A stretch of DNA of 64,000 nucleotides from an uncultured Acidobacteriia bacterium (lineage in GTDB: Bacteria; Acidobacteriota; Terriglobia; Bryobacterales; Bryobacteraceae), in the NCBI GenBank assembly GCA_903923395.1, contig CAIXXM010000024.1, positions 1-64,000 on the forward strand, read 5' to 3'. The notes under the pieces were generated by a model. It made no database searches, was not told where the DNA came from, and saw nothing but the letters and a program-made list of their open reading frames with translations. Numbering within the stretch: position 1 is the first letter of the stretch; every line of letters begins with the position of its first letter. This document shows, in pieces, positions 50,062 to 58,868 of the stretch. Position numbers and translations under genes: made by a program.

Positions 50062-50343
50062 CTAAAAAGGTCCGAGAGCCGCGAACTCGCGCTCACGCCG
50101 AATCGACTCCAGAACATCGTTGACAGTCGAGGCTGACAGAGGCTGTCCGGTATGCAGAACGGTCACCCCATGCTCTTCAATGAGTTGCGGACCAGAAGGG
50201 AGATCGCGCTGTTGTGTTTCGGTGACCGGTACATGCGAGAGAAGAACATCGCTTACCAGCATGTCAAGGGACATCCCTTTCGCTTGAGCTGCAATAAGAT
50301 AAGCGTCCTCAACGTTTTGCGGAAGATGGATTGTCACAGCCAT
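50062..50343 (-). CDS. VapB-like antitoxin
   Basis: 93 residues. The N-terminal VTIHLPQNVEDAYLIAAQAK looks like a ribbon-helix-helix DNA-binding segment; the acidic C-terminal part (STVNDVLESIRREREFAALG) would bind and block the toxin. First gene of the toxin-antitoxin operon, so probably autoregulated. The operon is inside the tRNA-Ser-bounded islet. Confidence 0.78.
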   Translation of the reverse strand: MAVTIHLPQNVEDAYLIAAQAKGMSLDMLVSDVLLSHVPVTETQQRDLPSGPQLIEEHGVTVLHTGQPLSASTVNDVLESIRREREFAALGPF

Positions 50344-50423
50344 GGCTAATTCCCTGATTACACCCTAACATTACCGCGGACCCGTGCGCGCGACTCCAGG
50401 CAGGAGGCGCTCCCCGAATAGTA

Positions 50424-50444
50424 GAATCTCTAACTTGGAGATTC
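50424..50444. repeat. Small inverted repeat near the right islet end
   Basis: GAATCTC (50424-50430) and GAGATTC (50438-50444) with a 7-nt loop, 18 bp before the right direct repeat. Possibly a recombinase or antitoxin binding site, or chance. Confidence 0.3.
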
Positions 50445-51406
50445 CATCCAGTACGGGCGACTTCGAATCTCACCCTCACCCCCGCGCCTCGGTCCTTATG
50501 CCGTTGTTGAGGCAGGTCGATGCCTGGCTCGAACAGGCGGTGCTCTCCGCTGTCACGCAAACCGTGCCGGTGGAGGTGATCGTGATCACTTCTCCCCTGA
50601 CGCCGGAATCCAACCTCCGCGTCCTGGCCGGATTGGCGCAGCGCTTTCAGAACCTGCGCATTGCGCAACGGCCCGACGGCAAGCGTTTTGCCGGAGCCCT
50701 GAATCATGGCATTGCCCTGGCATCCGCCGATCGCATTGGCTTTCTGTTGACCGATGACTGGTTGGCACCGGATTGCGTTGAGAAGTGTCTCGCAGCAGAT
50801 GCGGACATCGTCAGTACAGCGATGGATTTCTATGCGTCGGACGGCGTCACCGAACTCACGCGACTTCGCCGCTCCGGCCTCACCGAACGCTATCTAGCCT
50901 GCGCGAACGATTTTGAACGAGCCAGCTTTCTCGAACACTTTTTCCTGCTCCGCCGCGAAGCGGTCCTGCTTGCGGGGGGCGTCGACGAGACGCTGGGGGA
51001 CAGTCCCGGCGTGGATGATCTCGACCTGATCTGGACCCTGCTCGAGCGTGGTGCTACCGTCCACCTGCTCGATGAGCCGCTCTATCACTACCGCGATCAC
51101 GCCGGCGAGAGGCTGACGACACGCAAAGGGGAAGAGATGCGCGAAACCTACACGCGCATTCTCCGCAAACACGGGTTGGCCGGCACGGAACTCGAAGAAT
51201 GCGTGGAAAATGCGGCGCGCTGGTTCGGCCAGCCGGTCTCGGTCGTGTTCGAAGCCCTGCATCCGCCTGTACCCGAAGCCAAGAAGGCACCCGCCCGGCC
51301 GGACCTCTTGTACCCGCTGCGATGGATTTATCGCCGTATTCTGCCTCTCGAAAGCCGCCATTCGATCCACAATTTCGTGATGAAGCAACGCGGGTACCGC
51401 CAGTGA
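50435..51406 (+). CDS. Glycosyltransferase family 2 with an uncertain 5' end
   Basis: About 320 residues. Donor-site motif MPLLRQVDAWLEQAVLSAVT and TVPVEVIVITSPLTPESN are nearly the same as in the paralog at 59980; FLLTDDWLAPDCVEK is the metal site, and VDETLGDSPGVDDLDLIWTL the acceptor-side motif. The paralog begins 9 codons before this conserved block. Here the matching upstream codons run into the tRNA-derived repeat, and no ATG with a ribosome site exists: candidates are GTG 50384, TTG 50435 and ATG 50498, the last of which would drop the first beta strand. The start may have been rearranged when the islet formed. The next gene overlaps its stop. Confidence 0.75.
   Translation: MEIPSSTGDFESHPHPRASVLMPLLRQVDAWLEQAVLSAVTQTVPVEVIVITSPLTPESNLRVLAGLAQRFQNLRIAQRPDGKRFAGALNHGIALASADRIGFLLTDDWLAPDCVEKCLAADADIVSTAMDFYASDGVTELTRLRRSGLTERYLACANDFERASFLEHFFLLRREAVLLAGGVDETLGDSPGVDDLDLIWTLLERGATVHLLDEPLYHYRDHAGERLTTRKGEEMRETYTRILRKHGLAGTELEECVENAARWFGQPVSVVFEALHPPVPEAKKAPARPDLLYPLRWIYRRILPLESRHSIHNFVMKQRGYRQ
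50462..50480 (+). repeat. Right copy of 19-bp tRNA-Ser 3'-end direct repeat (attR-like)
   Basis: Exact copy of 49572-49590 but not followed by discriminator G and CCA (CCCG instead), and with no tRNA 5' half upstream. It lies within the apparent 5' coding end of the glycosyltransferase gene that follows. Confidence 0.75.
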
Positions 51407-52530
51407 TGCGCCGCTTGAAAGAAACCCTGCCAGGCGTTGGTCATGTGGGGTTGGCCAAGTGGCTTTTCCGCTGTCTCTGGAACCCGTCTTGGCCTCTGCC
51501 ACGTGGCCGGTCCCGGGTCTGGGTGGCAATAGGGGACCACTTTGAACCACTCTGGCGGCATGTGCCGATGAGCGCAGCCGTGGCGCGCAGCATGCTCTGG
51601 CGGCGCGAATGGGAGAGGATCGCCGAGGCCTGTCCTGACTCGACGGGAAGACCGGCGCGGTACACCTTCTTCTATCCCGTTGAAAAATATCACTTTGAAC
51701 TGGTGGAGCCACTCGCGGAACTCTGCCGCATGGGCCTTGCCGATCTCGAAGTCCACATCCATCACCAATACCTGACCCGCGAAGGTTTCATCGCAGCAAT
51801 CCAAAACTACCTGACTGCGCTGGTGCGGGACCATGGCCTGCAGCGCCCTGGCGGCGGCCCCCGGCAATTCGGCTTCATCCACGGCGATTGGTCGCTCGAC
51901 AATTCCCGCGGTGGGGAGTTTTGCGGCATCAACGAGGAACTCCGGCTGCTTGCGGAACTGGGCTGCTATGCGGATTTCACCATGCCCTCGGGCGAACCGG
52001 ACTCCCAAACATCGTTTGTGAACCGGATCTACCGCGCCACGGATACGCCGCTGCCCAAATCCTACGAGACGGGCCGCGCGTTACGGCCGGGAAGCAAGGT
52101 GCCGGGCGATCTGCTGCTCATCCCTGGCCCATTCGGTCCGCGCGCGACTGACGCATGGTTGCAAAGAAGGAATCAACTGGGTTTACTGCGCGCACTGACC
52201 TTCCTGCATACGGAATTGCGGCTGGACACAGGAGATCTTGCCAGTTACGATCTGCTTTCCCGGCACAGGGTCCGGCGCTGGTTTGCGGTTGCGCCACGGC
52301 TGGGGAACAACCTATTCCTGAAACTGTTCACACACGGCGCGCAAGAGAGACATTCTGATGTGCTGTTGACGGGCGGCCTCGAAAAGCTTTACTCCCTGGT
52401 GGCTGCCGAATGCGCCGAGCGCGGCTGGGATTTCCATTTCGTCTCCACCTGGGAAATGTACCGGGCTGTTTGCGCCATCGAAGCCGGCGTTGACCCGGTG
52501 GCGTCAATCCAGGGGGAAGAAAGTCATTAA
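51406..52530 (+). CDS. Unrecognised protein in the glycan cluster, possibly deacetylase-like (copy 1)
   Basis: 374 residues; ATG at 51406 overlaps the previous stop (TGATG). Strongly related to the product of 56813-57919. Conserved blocks: RVWVAIGDHFEPLW, CPDSTGRPARYTFFYP, DLEVHIHHQ, GFIHGDWSLDNS, GCYADFTMPSGE and FLKLFTHGAQERHS. Repeated His/Asp in the blocks suggest a metal-dependent hydrolase, perhaps of the polysaccharide-deacetylase fold; that is inference, as the classical motifs are not exact. No signal peptide or membrane helix is evident. Its 3' end overlaps the convergent gene by 27 bp. Confidence 0.7.
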   Translation: MRRLKETLPGVGHVGLAKWLFRCLWNPSWPLPRGRSRVWVAIGDHFEPLWRHVPMSAAVARSMLWRREWERIAEACPDSTGRPARYTFFYPVEKYHFELVEPLAELCRMGLADLEVHIHHQYLTREGFIAAIQNYLTALVRDHGLQRPGGGPRQFGFIHGDWSLDNSRGGEFCGINEELRLLAELGCYADFTMPSGEPDSQTSFVNRIYRATDTPLPKSYETGRALRPGSKVPGDLLLIPGPFGPRATDAWLQRRNQLGLLRALTFLHTELRLDTGDLASYDLLSRHRVRRWFAVAPRLGNNLFLKLFTHGAQERHSDVLLTGGLEKLYSLVAAECAERGWDFHFVSTWEMYRAVCAIEAGVDPVASIQGEESH

Positions 52531-53265
52531 CCGTTCCAGGACTTCGTTTTCCTTGCGGAAATCGAGTTCCCGGTCCGGCGGCAATTCGCCCGTGATTCCG
52601 GCAATGGCACCGAGCGCGGCGTAGAGATGCAGGGTGGACCCGGTGCGGGCATACCGCTCCAGGAGGGACTTGGCATAGGGCCGCACCCAGTGGTTCTTGT
52701 GCAGCGCACGGTTCTTTTGAAATAGACGCTGCCAGCGCTTGAAGATCGTCGCCGGCGTGTAGTGTTTGCCATGTTCGCCCAGGCAGCCCGCGGGATCTTC
52801 CAGCGTGTGGACTTCCACTTTAAAGCCCTGCGCGGTGAGGCGCGTCACCTGGTCTGTCTCGCAACTCATGGTGTTCGCGTAAGGGAACCGGCGCACCACA
52901 GCAGTCCGGTAGATCTTCACACCGTAGAGATGCATCTCTGCATCGCAGTCCCAGAGCGGTGCGCAATAGATGACAACTTCCGGTGCTGCCGCGGTGATTT
53001 TCCGGCGCAACTCCGCGATGGCGTGGGGATACAGGATCATGTCTTCATCGACCTGCACGTACCATTTGGTCTGGCATTGATCCAGCATTTGTTGGAATGC
53101 AGCCGCCATGGGGGCTACGCGGTCGATGATGACGAGCGGAAACCGCACGGTTTGAGCCCGCAGTTTTTCCAGGCAATCCTGAAAGTTGGTTTCATCCCCG
53201 ATCGTGGTCACGAAGACCGTGGTGTCGGAGAGGTATTCGCGGCTATCGGCATTGCCGGGGCTCAA
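52504..53265 (-). CDS. Glycosyltransferase-like protein (GT-A)
   Basis: 253 residues. A short GT2-like fold: TTVFVTTIGDETNFQDCLEK, VIIDRVAPMAAAF, then WYVQVDEDMILYP with a D-x-D near residue 75. The C-terminal part is helical (YAKSLLERYARTGSTLHLYA). The first strand differs from standard GT2 enzymes. It overlaps the upstream GT4 gene by 4 nt, forming a two-gene minus-strand unit. Confidence 0.7.
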   Translation of the reverse strand: MSPGNADSREYLSDTTVFVTTIGDETNFQDCLEKLRAQTVRFPLVIIDRVAPMAAAFQQMLDQCQTKWYVQVDEDMILYPHAIAELRRKITAAAPEVVIYCAPLWDCDAEMHLYGVKIYRTAVVRRFPYANTMSCETDQVTRLTAQGFKVEVHTLEDPAGCLGEHGKHYTPATIFKRWQRLFQKNRALHKNHWVRPYAKSLLERYARTGSTLHLYAALGAIAGITGELPPDRELDFRKENEVLERLMTFFPLD

Positions 53266-54389
53266 GCCTGATCCTCTTTCAACGGCAGATTGTGGCGGGC
53301 TTTCTGGAACGCACTCTCGTAGCCCGCGATCATGCGGGGGACCGTGAAGTGTTCCTCAATTCTGGCGCGTGCCTGCTTCCCGAGCAGCGCGCGGCGTTCC
53401 GGGGCGCGCACCAAGGCCAGAATCGACTGGGCCATGGCGTTTTCGTCGGAATGAGGGATAAGGCTGCCGCATTCGGGGGCCGCGATGGCTTCCGCGGTGC
53501 CACCCACCGCTGTTGCCACCACGGGGATTCCCCAGGACATCGCTTCGAGCAGTGAGTTCGAGAGACCTTCGGTGACGGACGACTGGATGAACAGGTCCAA
53601 GTCGCCGTAAATGGGATCGAGATTCGTCTGTTCCGGCAGAAAACTTACCTTATCACTCAGGCCCAGCGCAGCCGCGAGGCCGCGAAGTTCTTCGAGGTGA
53701 CCTGCCTCGACTTCCGTGCCGCAAGCCACCAGATGGACGCCGGGATGGGTTTGCGTGACGAGGCGCAAGGCCTGCAGCAGAGTCGTGTAACCCTTGAGGG
53801 TTCTGTAGTTTGCGGTATTGCCAAGCAGCAGGACATCGGGCGGCAGGCCCAGTTGACGCCGAATCCCGCTCTCCGGCCGCCGCGAGGTCAGACCGGGAAG
53901 TTCCACGCCGTTGTGGATCACCATGATTTTGCTCCACCCGAGTTGTTCCACGCGGTGGCAGACCCGCGCTGCCGCCTCGCTGCAGGCGATCACGAGCCGG
54001 GTGACGGAGTTTCTGATTTGATCGGCTTCTGTCTGCTGCTGTGCGTTGTCCCAGTGGCGCATATCGGCACGCCGGGTGATGATGGTCCGTATGCCAGCCT
54101 TGCGGGCAGCGAGCAGATCCTTATAAACCAAGCGATACCCGAAGGAAAGATAAACATCCGGCCGCAAGGCGCGATAAAGCTGGATGACATCTTCAGGATT
54201 GTCCGTTTTGAAGTTGAAGAAATGCAGCGGAATGCCGAGCCCGCGGATGACATCGCCCGCCATGCCCCAGAGGCCGGACCACGCGACCTGGACATCAAAA
54301 CGCGTCCGGTCGAGGTGCTGTGCGAGACGGACAACGGTGCGTTCTGCGCCGCCCATCTGAAGGTCCGGAATGAACAGCAGCACCCGCAT
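53262..54389 (-). CDS. Glycosyltransferase family 4
   Basis: 375 residues. ATG at 54389 starts the fold directly (RVLLFIPDLQMGGAERTVVR); an earlier ATG at 54479 would add a proline-rich tail of 30 residues without function. Neither has a good ribosome site. Donor half: LLGNTANYRTLKGYTTLLQA and SVTEGLSNSLLEAMSWGIPV, with the E-x7-E motif near residue 285. Upstream gene of the pair with 52504-53265. Confidence 0.85.
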   Translation of the reverse strand: MRVLLFIPDLQMGGAERTVVRLAQHLDRTRFDVQVAWSGLWGMAGDVIRGLGIPLHFFNFKTDNPEDVIQLYRALRPDVYLSFGYRLVYKDLLAARKAGIRTIITRRADMRHWDNAQQQTEADQIRNSVTRLVIACSEAAARVCHRVEQLGWSKIMVIHNGVELPGLTSRRPESGIRRQLGLPPDVLLLGNTANYRTLKGYTTLLQALRLVTQTHPGVHLVACGTEVEAGHLEELRGLAAALGLSDKVSFLPEQTNLDPIYGDLDLFIQSSVTEGLSNSLLEAMSWGIPVVATAVGGTAEAIAAPECGSLIPHSDENAMAQSILALVRAPERRALLGKQARARIEEHFTVPRMIAGYESAFQKARHNLPLKEDQA

Positions 54390-54583
54390 GCGGCGGATGA
54401 GTGGAGATGGTCCACCGCCTGGACCGGGCGCTTCTTCCGTCGGCGCGGCGGGTAAAGCTGGGCTGAGGCGTGGAAACATGTTGGCCGCGGGTGAATTTTT
54501 ATCCTATCCTGATGCTGCCCGGGCCAGCCGCCATCGTGGGTAAGCCGTATGGTTTGGTACCTTGAGCAAGGACCTGGCCAAGC

Positions 54584-55927
54584 TTGTCGCAACAGATCTC
54601 CCCCAGCCAAGAACTCACGGTTGTGATCCCGGCGTATAACGCGGCGGGGCACCTTGCGTTTTCGCTGCCTGCACTTCTCTCGGGAAGTGTGCTTCCGGTG
54701 GCGATTATCGTGGTGGATGACGGCTCTTCCGACAACACCCTTGAGACGGCGCGCCGGTTCGGGTGCAGGGTTTTGCAAACCGGTGGCCGGCGGGGACCTG
54801 CGTTTGCCCGGAACCTCGGTGCCAGGGCAGCGGAGACGGAATTGATTCTGTTTCTAGATGCAGATGTCTGCGTGCAGAACACTACCGTGCAGCGGATTGT
54901 GTTCTCGTTTGCAAGCGACTCTGGACTGGACGCGCTGATCGGCTCTTACGATACGGAACCGCAGGCACCGGATTTTCTATCGCAGTACCGCAATCTGATG
55001 CATGCCTTTGTGCATCAATCGGGGGCTCGGATAGCCTCCACCTTCTGGAGCGGCTGCGGCGCGATCCGGCGTGCGGTGTTTCTCCGCCACTCTGGCTTCG
55101 ATGAATCGTTCCGGCGGCCGGCAATCGAAGACATCGAACTGGGCTACCGGATGGTGAACGCCGGCAACCGGATCCATCTCGACCACAGTATTCAGGTGCG
55201 GCATCTCAAACGCTGGACCTTCTGGAACCTCGTGAAGACGGATGTTCTGGACCGTGGCATCCCCTGGACAGAACTGATCCTGCGCAGCGGTGTGATGCCG
55301 AATGACCTGAATCTGGAACTGAGCCAAAGGGTCAGCGTGGCATTGGTGTTTCTGCTGATCGGGCTTGCGATGGTGATGACGCTGACGGCAGGCCATTATT
55401 TCCTGCTGCCGCTGTTCGTGATTGTTTTTACCCTGCTGGCTCGCTGGTGGAGTGAGTTCGGTTCCGGTGGACGGCCTGGTTTGGTGACTGTGATTCTGTT
55501 CGCGGCGATTGCGGTGATCGGTGTGATGGCGTGGCGGGAGAAAATGCCGGGGTTGCTGCCGCCGTTGTTGTTTAGCCCTGCGCTATTGCTGGTGCAGCAC
55601 CGGTATAATCAGCGCGGGTCCAAGCCGGTCTGGCTGCGCTGGATGGGGCTGGCCTGCGCCGCGGGCAGTATTCTGCTGGCGTTGCGTTACCTGCCGTCGC
55701 ATGGCTTGCTGATTCCGGTGTTCCTTGTGCTGGTGCTGCTGGGCCTGCTGAACAGTCAGTTCTACATTTTCCTGGCGGCGAAACGCGGCATTCCGTTCAT
55801 GCTGGCTGCGATACCGTTTCACCTGCTGTTTCACTTCTATAACGGCGTATCGTTTGGGGTCGGTGTGGTGCTCCATTTGTGGACCCGGCAGCCATCCGCT
55901 GCGTCTGGAACGGAGCGCGACGGTTGA
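54584..55927 (+). CDS. Membrane glycosyltransferase family 2
   Basis: 447 residues, TTG start. The catalytic half has LTVVIPAYNAAGHLAFSLPA, IIVVDDGSSDNTLETAR and LILFLDADVCVQN (DxD near residue 91); FRRPAIEDIELGYRMVNAG carries the ED acceptor-side motif. The C-terminal 200 residues are mostly membrane segments (about six). This layout is like polyprenol-linked sugar synthases or membrane-bound EPS transferases. It starts divergently from the minus-strand GT4 unit. Confidence 0.82.
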   Translation: MSQQISPSQELTVVIPAYNAAGHLAFSLPALLSGSVLPVAIIVVDDGSSDNTLETARRFGCRVLQTGGRRGPAFARNLGARAAETELILFLDADVCVQNTTVQRIVFSFASDSGLDALIGSYDTEPQAPDFLSQYRNLMHAFVHQSGARIASTFWSGCGAIRRAVFLRHSGFDESFRRPAIEDIELGYRMVNAGNRIHLDHSIQVRHLKRWTFWNLVKTDVLDRGIPWTELILRSGVMPNDLNLELSQRVSVALVFLLIGLAMVMTLTAGHYFLLPLFVIVFTLLARWWSEFGSGGRPGLVTVILFAAIAVIGVMAWREKMPGLLPPLLFSPALLLVQHRYNQRGSKPVWLRWMGLACAAGSILLALRYLPSHGLLIPVFLVLVLLGLLNSQFYIFLAAKRGIPFMLAAIPFHLLFHFYNGVSFGVGVVLHLWTRQPSAASGTERDG

Positions 55928-56826
55928 GCGGCGGGGTCCCCTTATTTTCCGTGATCATTCCGACCTTCCAACGGCCGGAGAGATTGCTCCGCTGTGTGCG
56001 GGCGCTGTTGGCGCAGAGTTTCGCTGAGCCATTCGAAATCATTGTGGTCAATGATGGGGGGCCGGAACTGCCGGAGTTACCCACTCCGGGTCGTAACGGG
56101 ATTACGCTCCAGTTATTGCGGCAGCAGAACAGCGGTCCGGCGACGGCGAGAAATTTGGGGGCCAGTGTGGCACGCGGCCATTTGCTGGCGTTCACAGATG
56201 ATGATTGCGAACCCGAGCCGGGATGGCTGACGGCTTTGCATGCGACTTTGGCGGCGGATCCGGAGACGATGGCGGGCGGGCACACCGTGAATGCCTTGAC
56301 GGCCAACCTCTGGTCTGAGGCCAGCCAGCTTCTGGTCGATTTCCTGTATGAGTTTTATGTGGAAGACGGTGTCCCGCACTTCTTCACTTCGAACAATTTC
56401 GCCCTGGAGCGGGATGCCTTTCTGCAAGCCGGTGGCTTCTCCGCCCGCTTTCCGCTGGCTGCGGCGGAAGACCGGGAATTCTGTACGCGTTGGCGTACAG
56501 GCGGAGGGCGGATGACGCTTGCGCCGGGAGCCGTGATCCGGCACTATCACCACTTGACGCCTCTGGCATTTCTGCACCAGCATTTCCGTTACGGACGCGG
56601 GGCGTGGCAGTTCCGGAAGAATCTGCCAGCAGCGGAAGTAAGCGGGACGCGGATCGAGCCGCTCCGCTTCTATCTCGATTTGATTGGTTATCCGCTGCGG
56701 AAAGTTGCGCTGCCGCTGCCGGCGCGTGTGGCCTGCCTGGGGATGCTTCTCGCGGCACAGGGGGTGAACGCGGCCGGATTTTTTTACGAGGCACTGTTCG
56801 CGCCCAGCCGCGTTAGTGTGAAGTGA
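55924..56826 (+). CDS. Glycosyltransferase family 2
   Basis: 300 residues. TTG at 55924 overlaps the preceding stop and has GGAGCG upstream; the frame could extend to 55879 inside the previous gene. Motifs: FSVIIPTFQRPERLLRCVRA, EIIVVNDGGPELPEL and LLAFTDDDCEPEPGW (DDD near residue 92), with ARFPLAAAEDREFCTRW downstream. Converges with the unknown gene 56813-57919, overlapping it by 14 bp. Confidence 0.87.
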   Translation: MSGGVPLFSVIIPTFQRPERLLRCVRALLAQSFAEPFEIIVVNDGGPELPELPTPGRNGITLQLLRQQNSGPATARNLGASVARGHLLAFTDDDCEPEPGWLTALHATLAADPETMAGGHTVNALTANLWSEASQLLVDFLYEFYVEDGVPHFFTSNNFALERDAFLQAGGFSARFPLAAAEDREFCTRWRTGGGRMTLAPGAVIRHYHHLTPLAFLHQHFRYGRGAWQFRKNLPAAEVSGTRIEPLRFYLDLIGYPLRKVALPLPARVACLGMLLAAQGVNAAGFFYEALFAPSRVSVK

Positions 56827-57919
56827 TTCCAGCGGCGGCTTGCACAGCCTGAAACATTTCCCACGCGGTACAGAAATGGTATTCCCAGCCGAGCCTGCTG
56901 CATTCTGCCGCGAGTAGTGAGTAAGTGGCTTCCAGTCCGCCTTCCAGAAGATATGCGGAGTGGCGTTCCTGCGCGCCATGGGCGAACAATTTCAGAAAGA
57001 TGTTGTTATTGATTCGCGGTGCGAGATCCAGCCAGCGCTGGATGCGTTCCGGCAGCACGCGGTCATAGCTTGCCAGTTCGCCGGTTTCGAGCGCGAGCAT
57101 ATACAAATGCCGCAGTTGGCGCAGACCGGGCGGTCCTCCGGCTGAAGCCATCCACTCTTTGCTGCTTCGCACACCAAAGGGTCCGGGGATCATGAGGAGA
57201 TCTCCCGCGCCGGGCTGACCAGCACGGAGCGGCGTGCCGCGGTCATAAGATTTGGGTTGCAGCGGATCGTCGGTCGCCCAGTAGATTTGGTTTACGGTGC
57301 GCGCCTGCGTGGGAGATTCGCCGGAAGGCATGGTGAAATCCGCATAGCAGCCGAGTTCGCGGAGTAATATCAGTTCGTCATTCAGTCCGCAGTGCTCGCC
57401 GGAAGGCAGGGAGTTATCGAGCGCCCAGTTGCCGTGAATAAAGCCAAACGCATTCCGGCCACGGTGTTTTCTGCCAACGCCGTGCCTTTGCTGCAAGACT
57501 TCCACGAAGCCCCCAATCAAGTCTGCGATCTGCTGGCGGGTCTCGCCTCCGTGGTGTAAGTGGACTTCCACGTCGGCAAGGCCGCCACGGCTCATTTCGC
57601 AGAGCGGTTCGAGTAAGTCAGGGGTGTAAGCTTCGGCGGGAGAAAAGAAAGTATAACGGGCTGGGCGGCCCGTGGAATCCCGGCAGCTTTCTGCGATGAC
57701 GGGCCATTTCTTCCGCCAAAGATCCACACGGCTGCGTGCTGCGGCATGAGTGGGGTGCTGCCAGACGGGCTCAAAATGATCTGCAACAGTAACCCAGACG
57801 CGGGCACGTTCCGGACGGCTGTTCCCGCGGTGCGGCCAAAGGCAGTGCTGTAACCACCCGCGCCACCCGACCCGGCTGAGACCGGGCAGATAGGGGAACG
57901 GACTAAGGTTCTTGACCAC
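56813..57919 (-). CDS. Unrecognised protein in the glycan cluster, possibly deacetylase-like (copy 2)
   Basis: 368 residues, paralog of the product of 51406-52530. Shared blocks: RVWVTVADHFEPVW, CRDSTGRPARYTFFSP, VEVHLHHGGET, FGFIHGNWALDNS, LGCYADFTMPSGE and FLKLFAHGAQERHS. The same His and Asp positions are kept in both copies, which supports an active site. The two lie among glycosyltransferases on opposite strands. No export signal seen, so a cytosolic or membrane-peripheral step in glycan building is the simplest guess. Confidence 0.7.
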   Translation of the reverse strand: MVKNLSPFPYLPGLSRVGWRGWLQHCLWPHRGNSRPERARVWVTVADHFEPVWQHPTHAAARSRVDLWRKKWPVIAESCRDSTGRPARYTFFSPAEAYTPDLLEPLCEMSRGGLADVEVHLHHGGETRQQIADLIGGFVEVLQQRHGVGRKHRGRNAFGFIHGNWALDNSLPSGEHCGLNDELILLRELGCYADFTMPSGESPTQARTVNQIYWATDDPLQPKSYDRGTPLRAGQPGAGDLLMIPGPFGVRSSKEWMASAGGPPGLRQLRHLYMLALETGELASYDRVLPERIQRWLDLAPRINNNIFLKLFAHGAQERHSAYLLEGGLEATYSLLAAECSRLGWEYHFCTAWEMFQAVQAAAGITSH

Positions 57920-57971
57920 TTAAATGCTCAAACCACCCTTGTAGACACCCGTTTGCGAAACTAGTTCCTGC

Positions 57972-58868
57972 ATGTCGGGAACTGTCACGGGAAGTCTGGA
58001 TGCATCAGTCATAGTTCCCATTTATAACGCGGAGCAGTTTCTGGATTCCTGTCTTGCCTCTCTGCAGCAGTTGGACGGTGACGGCCTGACTTACGAGGTT
58101 ATCTGCGTGGATAATGGCTCGACAGATGGAACGGCGGCCATCCTGCGCAGATTCGGGCAGTTTCGGGTGTTGCAGGAAGCGAAAAGGGGTGCGGGTGCGG
58201 CCAGGAATGCCGGCGTGCGCGCCGCGGCGGGCAAGTTCCTCGCATTTACCGATGCCGATTGCATTGTGAGCAAGGGCTGGCTCAAGAGCTTGCTGCGGCC
58301 ACTACTGCACGGGGGGGCCTGCGCCGTCGGGGGACGGATACTCGCGCGCCCGGGGGCCGGTGCGGTGGAGCGGTTTGGCGAGATTGTGCATGACCATGAG
58401 CGCGCCGTGGCCAACCTGCCGCCCTACTTGATCGGGATGAACTTCGCGCTGTCGAAAGAGTTATTCGAGGCGGCCGGTGGTTTCGATGAACGTTGGCTGC
58501 GGTCACAGGATTCCGAGTTTTCTTTCCGCCTCTTCGAGCGTGGCTGTCAGTTTCTTTATGCCGGCGATGCCGTGGTTTGGCACCATAACCGGTCGACCCT
58601 CAAGCAGTTATTCCGCGAAGGATTTCTGCATGGTTACTATGGCGCGGAGTTATTCCGCATCTACTCAGCACTGCGGGAGCGCTGCGACGTGCTGGCGGCA
58701 GAAAGACCTGAGTTTCGGCCGAAGGATATTCCTCCGGCACTTGCCTCCATACCGGCATGGCAGTTGAACAAGATCCGGGCCGTCTTCAAGCTGGCGAAGC
58801 GCGTGGGCTGGAGTGTGGGAACATGGCGCGCCCCGGCTTCCTTGCGGCCGGCGGGGAGTGACCGGTGA
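57972..58868 (+). CDS. Glycosyltransferase family 2
   Basis: 298 residues. VIVPIYNAEQFLDSCLASLQ and EVICVDNGSTDGTAAILRRF mark the donor site; FLAFTDADCIVSKGW gives DAD near residue 94; FDERWLRSQDSEFSFRLFER is the acceptor-side region. It overlaps the next gene by 4 nt and starts 52 bp from the divergent unknown gene. Confidence 0.87.
   Translation: MSGTVTGSLDASVIVPIYNAEQFLDSCLASLQQLDGDGLTYEVICVDNGSTDGTAAILRRFGQFRVLQEAKRGAGAARNAGVRAAAGKFLAFTDADCIVSKGWLKSLLRPLLHGGACAVGGRILARPGAGAVERFGEIVHDHERAVANLPPYLIGMNFALSKELFEAAGGFDERWLRSQDSEFSFRLFERGCQFLYAGDAVVWHHNRSTLKQLFREGFLHGYYGAELFRIYSALRERCDVLAAERPEFRPKDIPPALASIPAWQLNKIRAVFKLAKRVGWSVGTWRAPASLRPAGSDR

Noticed and set aside
50424-50480. Second tRNA gene at the right islet end
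   Set aside because: Only the 3' 19 nt match; no acceptor 5' strand, D-arm or anticodon arm, and no discriminator or CCA follow.
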